Shown one piece after another: positions 7,394 through 13,399 of a stretch of 13,399 bases of DNA. A program made the translations under genes and the position numbers. The stretch is from JACKII01 sp963974445 (GTDB lineage: Bacteria; Pseudomonadota; Alphaproteobacteria; Bin95), in the NCBI GenBank assembly GCA_963974445.1, contig CAXBDI010000110.1, forward strand, positions 1 to 13,399. The letters run 5' to 3'. Numbering within the stretch: the first letter of the stretch is position 1; the number at the start of each line of letters is the position of its first letter. The notes beneath the pieces are model-generated. The model saw nothing but the letters and a program-made list of their open reading frames with translations, was not told the DNA's origin and ran no database searches.

Positions 7394-7912
7394 CTAATAT
7401 CCAGCCTTGTCCTCGATCCCGTGGCCGCGGAACGGCACCAGGAACGAGCGCTCGAAACTCATGAAGACAGAGCCGTCGGCCTTCAGCCCCTTGGTCATCA
7501 CCTTGACGATACCCTGGTTCGGCCGGCTCTTGCTCTCGCGCTTTTCCAGCACTTCCGATTCGGCGTAGATGGTGTCGCCGACGAACACCGGGCCGGTCAG
7601 CTTGATGTCGGTCCAGCCGAGATTAGCGATGGCCTTCTGCGACGTGTCGGAGACGCTCATGCCGACGACGACGCTGAGGGTGAAGGCGCTGTTGACCAAC
7701 GGCTGGCCGAACTCGGAATGCTTGGCGTATTCCTTGTCGAAGTGCAGCGGGTGGGTGTTCATCGTCAGCAGCGTGAACCAGACATTATCCGCCTCGGTGA
7801 TGGTGCGGCCCGGGCGATGCTCGTAGATGGCGCCGATCTCGAAGTCTTCGAAATAGCGGCCGAGGCTCTCGCGGATACGTTTGTCGCTCACGGGCTTGGC
7901 GGTATAGGTCAT
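7394..7912 (-). CDS. MaoC-fold acyl-CoA hydratase/dehydratase
   Basis: Single-domain hot-dog protein of 172 residues, the MaoC/R-specific enoyl-CoA hydratase type, which hydrates (or dehydrates) acyl-CoA thioesters. Family features are RYFEDFEIGAIYEHRPGRTIT (in parts RYFEDFEIG at 19-27 and GRTITEADN at 35-43), LLTMNTHPLHFD (48-59), FGQPLVNSAFTLSVVVG, IANLGWTDIKLTGPVFVGDTI and SEVLEKRESKSRPNQGIV. His57 is the hydratase histidine. The canonical Asp of the hydratase-2 motif is Asn52 here; Asp42 lies close by. A longer frame open to 8083 is just overlap with the carrier gene. The true start is the ATG at 7910-7912, which shares ATGA with the carrier stop, implying translational coupling. The pattern resembles the clade that contains itaconyl- or mesaconyl-CoA hydratase-like enzymes, but the substrate is not provable. 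Confidence 0.9.
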   Translation of the reverse strand: MTYTAKPVSDKRIRESLGRYFEDFEIGAIYEHRPGRTITEADNVWFTLLTMNTHPLHFDKEYAKHSEFGQPLVNSAFTLSVVVGMSVSDTSQKAIANLGWTDIKLTGPVFVGDTIYAESEVLEKRESKSRPNQGIVKVMTKGLKADGSVFMSFERSFLVPFRGHGIEDKAGY

Positions 7913-9147
7913 GTCGCTATTTTTCCTTTGGATGGGTCCATCTTGCTTTGCCGCAGCAGGTACCACAGCAGGCCCAACAGTTGAACGCTCAGCATCGTCA
8001 ACAAAGCGGCCTGGTGCGCGTCGGTGCTGTAGTGGCCATCGGGTGTCTGCGGAAACTGGTTGATGATCAGGCCGACCCCCCATTGTGCGGCGAAACTGCC
8101 GGCGAACATCAGGCTATTCAGCGACGTATTCACCCGCCCGGCCACAGCCGGATCGAAACGGCGCGCCAACAACGCGAACAGGCCGACGATCGCAGCGGAG
8201 CCGAACGCGAACACCGGCCAGATCACCCATGCGAGCGCAGTGGCCTCCAGCAACGCCAGGGTCTGTGCGGTCAGGGACAAGGCAACCCCGCCCAACACGA
8301 CGGGCATCGCGTTTCTGCCGCGACGCACTAACCTTTGTGTCAGAGTGCCGGTAGTCAGCATGCCCGCCATGGTCGCGGCCATCATGGCGAACAGTGCCCA
8401 CTCCTGCGCGTTCTGGCTGAACCCGGCCACATCTCGCAGCCAGATCGGTGCCCACAGGCTCAGATAAGCGCCGTTGACGCCGACACTGGCGATGGCCATC
8501 GGCGCCACCAGCCAAACCAAGGGTGAGCGCAGGACTTTGCCCAGTTCGCGGAATTGCGTGCTCCAGCGCACGTCGGCTGGCCGCGGAATGCTCGGCACCA
8601 GCGCGGCGATCAGGATCATCAGCACCGCGCTATAGGCTAGAATGGCGACGAGGCCGCCGCGCCAGCCGACCTCGGCCACCAGCAGCCCCATCGGGGCGGT
8701 GCCCAGCATGCCGCCGACGCCGGTCATCGCGAAAAGGCTGGCGGAGACGAAGGGAAGCCTATCTGCCGGAGCCCAGACCCTGGCCGCCTTCAGGCCGCTC
8801 ATCATGCTGCCGGCAGCACCCAGCCCCATCAGAAAGCGCCCGAAAATCAGCCAGGCTGGGCTGGGCGCATAGATAAAGACCAGCGCGCCGATCCCCGCCA
8901 CTGCGTAGAGCGTCAGGATCACCGGCCTGGGTCCGTATCGGTCGAGCAGTACGCCCAGTGGCAATTGCATAGCGCCGAAACCGAAGAAGAACGCCCCGGT
9001 GATCACGCCCAATTCGGCCGGCGACAGGCCGAACTCCGCTACCAGGTCCGGCGCGATCAACGCATTCAACATCCGGTAGAGGAACGAGAGAATTGGCGTG
9101 CAATAGAACGGCAACAGGATCAGCGCCAGCGGTCTGGCGGCGGTCAT
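7909..9147 (-). CDS. MFS transporter
   Basis: A 412-residue inner-membrane carrier of the major facilitator superfamily, with about twelve hydrophobic segments and no signal peptide. The start is typical for the family (RPLALILLPFYCTPILSF). Motif A between helices 2 and 3 reads GVLLDRYGPRP (65-75), followed by GRFLMGLGAAGSMMSGLKAAR in helices 4 and after (quoted in part: FLMGLGAAGSMMSGLKAAR). The second half repeats the fold from about residue 205. It is the first gene of the minus-strand operon and overlaps the MaoC start by ATGA, so it probably imports (or exports) the compound or product handled by the MaoC and CmcJ/NvfI enzymes. A perfect palindrome lies directly against its ATG, leaving only a distant AAAGAG as a possible ribosome binding site. 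Relatives carry organic anions. The exact substrate is unknown. Confidence 0.9.
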   Translation of the reverse strand: MTAARPLALILLPFYCTPILSFLYRMLNALIAPDLVAEFGLSPAELGVITGAFFFGFGAMQLPLGVLLDRYGPRPVILTLYAVAGIGALVFIYAPSPAWLIFGRFLMGLGAAGSMMSGLKAARVWAPADRLPFVSASLFAMTGVGGMLGTAPMGLLVAEVGWRGGLVAILAYSAVLMILIAALVPSIPRPADVRWSTQFRELGKVLRSPLVWLVAPMAIASVGVNGAYLSLWAPIWLRDVAGFSQNAQEWALFAMMAATMAGMLTTGTLTQRLVRRGRNAMPVVLGGVALSLTAQTLALLEATALAWVIWPVFAFGSAAIVGLFALLARRFDPAVAGRVNTSLNSLMFAGSFAAQWGVGLIINQFPQTPDGHYSTDAHQAALLTMLSVQLLGLLWYLLRQSKMDPSKGKIAT

Positions 9148-9163
9148 AGTTGGCGCGCCAACT
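9148..9163. promoter_or_regulatory. Perfect 16-bp palindrome at the MFS start codon
   Basis: AGTTGGCGCGCCAACT is a perfect dyad that ends immediately before the carrier ATG. It sits where a ribosome binding site would be expected and is five bases from the -35 of a plus-strand promoter. It could be an operator for a dimeric regulator, or an RNA hairpin that controls translation of the operon. The sequence is certain, the role inferred. Confidence 0.55.
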
Positions 9164-9167
9164 CTTT

Positions 9168-9195
9168 TTGAAAACTTGCGCGCATCCCGTATGAT
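9168..9195 (+). promoter_or_regulatory. Near-consensus sigma70 promoter facing right
   Basis: TTGAAA (9168-9173) and TATGAT (9190-9195) are separated by 16 bases. Transcription would start near 9202 and run toward, and then antisense through, the 3' end of the cyclase gene. Downstream is an AGGGGG (9232-9237) followed at the right distance by an ATG at 9244. That reading frame has no credible protein beyond a short hydrophobic start. The rest of the 234-bp gap 9148-9381 shows no gene and no clear terminator. Confidence 0.5.
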
Positions 9196-9381
9196 TTCCC
9201 GATCCCTGGCAGTAGACGGGGGTTATCGACAAGGGGGCAGCATATGTCGAGAGTGTCTATCGTGGCCTTTGGCTTGGTAGTGGTCGTCTCGATCTTGGTG
9301 CGCAGGGGAATCGGTGGGGCCGTTGAAATATCCCGAACAGCGGCTACAGGCCGGCGCTCTGGCGGCAACTCTCAATCGGAC

Positions 9382-11643
9382 TCACTTGCTCTTCGCCTCG
9401 TAGACACCATCCCAATCGGCGCCCGGAGGCTCGGCCGCCAACTCCCGCAGGCGGAGGGAATATTCCTCGTAGAGGCCATCCAGGCCGCCTGGGATGCCGC
9501 TTTCCGGCGGACTCGGGCGGGTTTTGATAAGGTCTGCCGCTTTGCACCAGTCTTGCGCGCGGTAGGCGGCCAGCATGGCATTGTGATGCTGCTTGAAGGC
9601 CGAGTATTCCGGCGATGCTGCAACCTCCGGCCCGCCAAACACGGTGAAGATGCGCACGGCGTTCTGCTTGCCCTTGACCCGGATCAGGTCGAGTTCCAGG
9701 TAGGCGAAGTCGGGGGCAAGTGCGACGGTATCCTCGCCCACGACCAGATCGACACTGTAGGTCTTGGACTGGCCTTCCAGGCGAGAGGCGGTGTTGACCG
9801 AGTCGCCGAGGCAGGAATAGTCGAAGCGCTGGTCGGAGCCGACATTGCCGACAACGCACTCGCCGGTGTTCACGCCCATGCCGATGCGCACCGGTGGCAG
9901 GTCGCGGCCCTCCGCCTTCGCTTCGGCCTGCCATTGCGGCTCCAGTTCCGCCAATCGATGGCGCATCCGCAGCGTCGCGCCGACCGCCAGGGATGCGTGT
10001 TCAGGCTCATCCAGCGGCGCGTTCCAGAAAGCCATGATGGCGTCGCCCATGTATTTGTCGATGGTGCCATGGGCCTCAAGCACGAGGTCGGTCATCGGCG
10101 TCAGGAACTTGTTGATGAACTGGGTGAGCTGGGTTGGCGTCATGCTCTCCGAAATCGGCGTGAAGCCGCGGATGTCGCAGAACATCAGCGTTAACTGGCG
10201 CTGCTCCCCACCCAATTGCGGCTCCTCTCCCGTATCCGCCATGCGCTGCACCAGGGCCGGCGAAAGATACCGGCCGAAGGTCGAGCGCACGCGCTGCCGC
10301 TCCCGCTCCGTCAGGAAGTATTGGGTGCCCATGGTGACGAAATAGACCATGAAGGCCGCAATGATCGAATACAGCGGGTCGACGAGCAACTGCGCCTCGC
10401 TATAGGCAAACCAGGAGCCGGCAATGCCAGCGCCGGCGAACGCGATCCCAACCACTGCGCAGAGCGAAGGTCCCAGCCACGGCATAGCCAGGACGAACAG
10501 CAAGCCGACAAAGGCCAGGGCCAAAAACTCAACCGGATCGGCCCAGCCGGGCCTGATCAGGAAGTCACCGAGGATCATCTGCTCCAGCGCCTGCGCGTGG
10601 ATCAGGATACCCGGCTCGTTGCTGCCTAATGGCGTTGCCCTCAGGTCGCGCAGGCCGGGTGCGGTAGCGCCGACGAGAACAATCTGGCCCTCGATCAGGC
10701 GCTGCACCGACTCCGGCTCCAGCAGAATCTTCCAGGCAGGCACCTCCCGCTCCGGTTGCGGCCGGGTGTAGTGCACCCAGAAGCGCGTATCGGCGGTCAT
10801 CGGCACATCGATCTGCCCGACCCGCAATAGATGCAGCCCAAGCATCGAGCCCATCTGAAAATCGCCCGCCGCGGTTGCCGACCTGGCGATGATGGTCGAT
10901 GCGTTCTGCGCGACCCGCAGCGCCTCTATCGAGAGCGTCGGCAACACGATATCCTGAATTTGCCCCAGCAGCGGAATGCGGCGGACAATCCCGTCCCGCT
11001 CCGGCGGGTAACCGAAGTTGGCCAAACCGGATGCCGCATCCTCTAGGATTTGCAGGTTGCGGCTAGCCATGCCATAGCGCGGAATGCCTTCGAGAACGTC
11101 CGTGTGCCCGGCGAAGCCGGCGCGGCGCCGGAACGAGACGAACGGCTCGCTCTCGCCCGGTTGCAGAATCATGCCGAGCACTGTCGGCGAACTGGCGATG
11201 GCGTCGGCTAGCAGCGCGTCATGGTCGGGCAGACTTTCGATTATCGGCGCGAGCTGTTTTCGACGCTCGTCATCCATCGGCCAGTCGGACAGGATTTGCC
11301 TGGGCGACGTGCGGTCCGGCTCGGCAAACAGGATATCGAACGCGATGGAGGCGGCGCCCATGCCTGTCAGGTTGTCGATCAGTTGGGCGATATAGTGCCT
11401 CGGCCACGGCCACTGCCCCACCCGCGCCAGCGATCCCTCATCGATGCTGACGACCCGCACCGGCGCCGGTTGATAGGTTCGCGGCTCCCACTTCTGATAT
11501 TGATCGAACACCATAAAGCGGGCGATCGAAACCAGGTCGAAATCCACCAACCGCAGGGTCAAGGCCATGGCCAGGGCTGTGATGCCCATCAGCACCACCA
11601 ACATTCTTTGCCTGAATGGCAACCGAGACCGCAACGCCATCAT
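9382..11643 (-). CDS. CHASE2-domain class III adenylate/guanylate cyclase
   Basis: A 753-residue membrane receptor cyclase. Layout: one helix at about 13-31; an extracytoplasmic CHASE2 sensor at about 40-365 (VRVVSIDEGSLARVGQWPWPR, IAFDILFAEPD, GQIVLVGATAPGLRDLRATP, GILIHAQALEQMI); three helices at about 371-443; a short linker (TFGRYLSPALVQRM); and a catalytic domain at about 482-668. Metal-binding Asp490 (MFCDIRGFTP) and Asp534 (YMGDAIMAFW) are present, as are Lys530 for substrate recognition and the transition-state residues Asn617 and Arg621 (SVNTASRLEG). The position that is Asp in mammalian adenylyl cyclases is Ser610, so it is of the Thr/Ser subclass. It should be active; cAMP is more likely than cGMP. 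The C-terminal tail ending PPGADWDGVYEAKSK is normal for the family. The two tandem ATGs (11643, 11640) follow a GGAG; the second has better spacing. It is divergent from the FecR-domain gene. Confidence 0.93.
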   Translation of the reverse strand: MMALRSRLPFRQRMLVVLMGITALAMALTLRLVDFDLVSIARFMVFDQYQKWEPRTYQPAPVRVVSIDEGSLARVGQWPWPRHYIAQLIDNLTGMGAASIAFDILFAEPDRTSPRQILSDWPMDDERRKQLAPIIESLPDHDALLADAIASSPTVLGMILQPGESEPFVSFRRRAGFAGHTDVLEGIPRYGMASRNLQILEDAASGLANFGYPPERDGIVRRIPLLGQIQDIVLPTLSIEALRVAQNASTIIARSATAAGDFQMGSMLGLHLLRVGQIDVPMTADTRFWVHYTRPQPEREVPAWKILLEPESVQRLIEGQIVLVGATAPGLRDLRATPLGSNEPGILIHAQALEQMILGDFLIRPGWADPVEFLALAFVGLLFVLAMPWLGPSLCAVVGIAFAGAGIAGSWFAYSEAQLLVDPLYSIIAAFMVYFVTMGTQYFLTERERQRVRSTFGRYLSPALVQRMADTGEEPQLGGEQRQLTLMFCDIRGFTPISESMTPTQLTQFINKFLTPMTDLVLEAHGTIDKYMGDAIMAFWNAPLDEPEHASLAVGATLRMRHRLAELEPQWQAEAKAEGRDLPPVRIGMGVNTGECVVGNVGSDQRFDYSCLGDSVNTASRLEGQSKTYSVDLVVGEDTVALAPDFAYLELDLIRVKGKQNAVRIFTVFGGPEVAASPEYSAFKQHHNAMLAAYRAQDWCKAADLIKTRPSPPESGIPGGLDGLYEEYSLRLRELAAEPPGADWDGVYEAKSK

Positions 11644-11652
11644 CGCTCCAGT

Positions 11653-11664
11653 TGCAAATTTGCA
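11653..11664. promoter_or_regulatory. 12-bp palindrome in the cyclase leader
   Basis: TGCAAATTTGCA is a perfect dyad ten bases ahead of the cyclase ATG, within the 103-bp AT-rich control region between the cyclase and FecR genes. A related TTTGCAA occurs at 11712-11718, beside the fecR-side -10. Both could bind one regulator. The role is inferred. Confidence 0.4.
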
Positions 11665-11682
11665 TCAACGTGTCATATTTCA

Positions 11683-11711
11683 TTGAATTTTGTCTCAACA
11701 TTTGGTAATTA
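11683..11711 (+). promoter_or_regulatory. Promoter of the FecR-domain gene
   Basis: TTGAAT (11683-11688) and TAATTA (11706-11711) are separated by 17 bases, a good sigma70-like match. The predicted start near 11718 leaves a ~29-base leader with AAGGTGG (11734-11740) six bases before the GTG start. On the opposite strand, a TTGCAC-N17-AATAAT pair reading toward the cyclase overlaps the same region. Confidence 0.5.
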
Positions 11712-11746
11712 TTTGCAATAAAGCATAACCGTGCAAGGTGGCTTAA

Positions 11747-13333
11747 GTGTCCTCTAATTCGTTTGCGGAATTTTCCGTTTTGATAAATCGCTTGCAAGGT
11801 GCGCGCCTTGCTGCGGTGTTTTTGCGCCTGCTGCTGCTGGTTGTTGCATGCGGCCTGCTGATTCCAGCGCCGGCCGAGGCAACCGCCGTGGTCGGCGCAA
11901 CAGCAACGGTTGTGCGACGGGTCGAAGCCACGCTGCAGGCCACAATTCGCACATTGGTTATAAAGGACGAGGTGCATGAAACCGAAAAAATCAAAACCGC
12001 CGAATTGAGCGCGACGCGGCTTTTGTTCTCGGACGAGACCAATTTTATGATAGGGCCCCGGTCGGAAATCACCATCGACAAGTTCTTGTATGACCCAACG
12101 CCAGGCAAGGGAAAACTGTTCCTGAGCATGAGCCGTGGGCTGATGAAGTTTCGCAGCGGCGTAATGGAATCCAGCGCCTACAAGGTCAAGACCCGCGTCG
12201 CAACGATGGGTATCCGCGGTACGGAGTTCGCGGTGCAGGTTCGGGCGGACGGCACGACCCACCTCTATGTCCTGTCCGGCATAGTGACGATCACCGACAA
12301 TCAAGGCCGCTCGCTGGATGTTCGTAAGGGTGAGAGCGCTGTCGTGTATCCCGAAGGCTCGGATGGGGCCCGTAATGGACCGATTCTTTTCGAGGGCATC
12401 GATCCTGAGTTCCAAGAGGACATCCGCGAACTGGTTTCGATGATTGTTTTCCACGAGGATACTCAACTGGAGCAGACGGATGCGGCCTTCAATTTTGGAG
12501 GCCCGATGAGGTTGGGGATTTTCACGCAGGGCAACTTGCCCCTGTTTTCATTCAGTCGCTTTCCGAACCAGCAAAATCGCAATTTTCGCCAAGTAGCCCC
12601 GGGGCAAACTCTTGGCCCGGGCCTCTCCACGAGGCCGCTCAATGGCTTCGGCACAGATTCCAACTATTATGAGCGTGGGCTCGATGGCGGCACGCAGGAT
12701 AGCCGGACGGCATCGTCGACCGGCGCTCAGGACCCGGCGCCGCCGACACCCCCCACCCCTAGCAACGATGGGTTTCTCGTGAATGGCGACTTCGAGGCGG
12801 GGAAGGTGAATTGGACCACCATCGGGCCTGGCACGTTCGATATTGTCTTTGACGACCCAACCGACCCCGATTCCAATCGGCAGGCCCTGCTCACGTCTGG
12901 ATCGCCGGTGACGATCATAGCCGAATTGATATCGACCCCTGCAACGGTCTTTACCATTCAATTCGAGGCGGAATTTCTGGATGGCGCCGGGGTGCTGGAC
13001 GTGCTTTTGGACAACCAGTTGCTCGCTTCGTTTTTCCCCGGTGATGCGGCGACGCAGACCTTGCTGCAAATCACCGTAAACGACAGCAGGTTCGGCAACC
13101 TGAAATTCACCGGGTTGGCGTTCATCTTCGACGCGCCGCACGCCAACGCCCGCCTGAAACTCGACAACGTCCTGATCCTGGCGACCGGCGAGCAATTCTC
13201 CACGAGCGTCCCCACGAGCGGCGCCTGGACGCCTGTCTCCGCCCCGCCGGCCGGCGTGCTGATGTTGTCGGCACTATTGATCGCCGTTTCTGCCGGCCGT
13301 TTCCGCCGAAAAAAACGGCCACCCGTCGCTTGA
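11747..13333 (+). CDS. Secreted FecR-domain protein with C-terminal sorting tail
   Basis: A 528-residue secreted protein. The start is a GTG with AAGGTGG upstream. Residues 20-45 form a signal peptide (LRLLLLVVACGLLIPAPAEA, cleavage after Ala45). A FecR domain spans about 50-200, with LLFSDETNFMIGPRSEITID, FLSMSRGLMKFRSG and the hallmark KVKTRVATMGIRGTEF (147-161). A low-complexity linker rich in Pro, Thr and Ser follows (about 315-338). Residues 341-480 resemble a carbohydrate-binding-like beta-sandwich (LVNGDFEAGKVNW ... ARLKLDNVLI). The end has a three-part sorting signal: VSAPPAG (497-503), a hydrophobic helix, then RFRRKKR (518-524). It is close to the VPxPA/PEP-CTERM type, so an exosortase may process it. 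It is not the iron-signalling FecR: no sigma factor or receptor is near, and it has a Sec signal rather than an anti-sigma N-terminus. Its divergent partner is a CHASE2 cyclase. Confidence 0.88.
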   Translation: MSSNSFAEFSVLINRLQGARLAAVFLRLLLLVVACGLLIPAPAEATAVVGATATVVRRVEATLQATIRTLVIKDEVHETEKIKTAELSATRLLFSDETNFMIGPRSEITIDKFLYDPTPGKGKLFLSMSRGLMKFRSGVMESSAYKVKTRVATMGIRGTEFAVQVRADGTTHLYVLSGIVTITDNQGRSLDVRKGESAVVYPEGSDGARNGPILFEGIDPEFQEDIRELVSMIVFHEDTQLEQTDAAFNFGGPMRLGIFTQGNLPLFSFSRFPNQQNRNFRQVAPGQTLGPGLSTRPLNGFGTDSNYYERGLDGGTQDSRTASSTGAQDPAPPTPPTPSNDGFLVNGDFEAGKVNWTTIGPGTFDIVFDDPTDPDSNRQALLTSGSPVTIIAELISTPATVFTIQFEAEFLDGAGVLDVLLDNQLLASFFPGDAATQTLLQITVNDSRFGNLKFTGLAFIFDAPHANARLKLDNVLILATGEQFSTSVPTSGAWTPVSAPPAGVLMLSALLIAVSAGRFRRKKRPPVA

Positions 13334-13346
13334 ACGGATGGCCGTT
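13309..13346 (-). terminator. Hairpin terminator for minus-strand transcription
   Basis: AACGGCCA (13314-13321) pairs with TGGCCGTT (13339-13346). After one mismatch the stem continues with CCGT/ACGG around the loop CGCTTGA. On the minus strand the stem runs into seven T residues (the A-run at 13309-13315), the form of a Rho-independent terminator for a gene arriving from the right. On the plus strand there is no T-tract; the hairpin overlaps the FecR stop codon. Confidence 0.6.
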
Positions 13347-13348
13347 AG

Positions 13349-13363
13349 CAGCCTGTTGAAAAA
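13349..13363. mobile_element. Possible insertion-sequence end at the window edge
   Basis: CAGCCTGTTGAAAAA resembles terminal inverted repeats of some IS elements (for example IS1182-type ends with CCTGTTGAAAAAC). It is followed by window-end sequence with no recognisable gene. The other end and any transposase would lie outside the window, so this is a weak call from memory of the motif. Confidence 0.2.
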
Positions 13364-13399
13364 GGCGCACATGCCCGGGTGTCATCCGACGGCGAGCCA

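Noticed and set aside
7913..8083. 57-codon N-terminal extension of the MaoC frame
   Set aside because: It overlaps the carrier coding region and has low-complexity, non-family sequence. The ATG at 7912 starts at the family N-terminus and gives the ATGA coupling.
9244..10194. 316-codon plus-strand frame with a good ribosome binding site and promoter
   Set aside because: Most of it is antisense to the cyclase catalytic domain and has shadow-like composition. Only the promoter and the first ~20 codons are of interest, and these are reported as a finding.
11747..13333. Iron-dicitrate FecIRA signalling system
   Set aside because: No ECF sigma factor or TonB receptor in the window. The protein has a Sec signal and a C-terminal sorting tail, unlike the anti-sigma FecR.

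Overview
The window reads as chromosome of a GC-rich alphaproteobacterium, probably Rhodospirillales-like. This placement is inferred from codon use, from the TAXI-type TRAP transporter, from the CHASE2-cyclase/FecR gene pair and from a C-terminal sorting tail of the VPxPA/PEP-CTERM kind. No rRNA or tRNA gene and no CRISPR array was seen.

Left edge (1-700) is a scar zone. It holds a ParE-type toxin gene that has lost its 5' part. Next to it is a minus-strand chimera in which the first residues of an IS5-type transposase run in frame into the C-terminal tail of a short-chain dehydrogenase. An intact transglutaminase-like protease-fold gene follows (698-1528, +).

The middle (1666-9147) looks like a small-molecule uptake and catabolism island. 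An MmgE/PrpD-family gene (-) is divergent from a two-gene TAXI TRAP transporter operon (+: periplasmic receptor, then fused permease). Converging on it is a three-gene minus-strand operon: an MFS carrier, a MaoC-fold hydratase (ATGA overlap with the carrier) and a CmcJ/NvfI-type putative Fe(II)/2-oxoglutarate oxygenase. A perfect 16-bp palindrome abuts the carrier start codon, and a near-consensus promoter points the other way beside it. The substrate cannot be read from the sequence. The enzyme mix (oxygenase, acyl-CoA hydratase, PrpD-fold lyase) fits oxidation of an organic acid. No CoA ligase, thiolase or regulator gene lies inside the window.

The right part (9382-13333) is a signalling/surface pair transcribed divergently from a short AT-rich control region. 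One member is a CHASE2-transmembrane-class III nucleotide cyclase (-). The other is a secreted FecR-domain protein (+) with a C-terminal beta-sandwich-like domain and a membrane-sorting tail. A hairpin terminator oriented for minus-strand transcription overlaps the FecR stop codon. The last bases resemble the end of an insertion sequence.

The best candidates for something not yet described are the CmcJ/NvfI-MaoC-MFS operon with its palindromic switch, and the FecR/CHASE2-cyclase pair.
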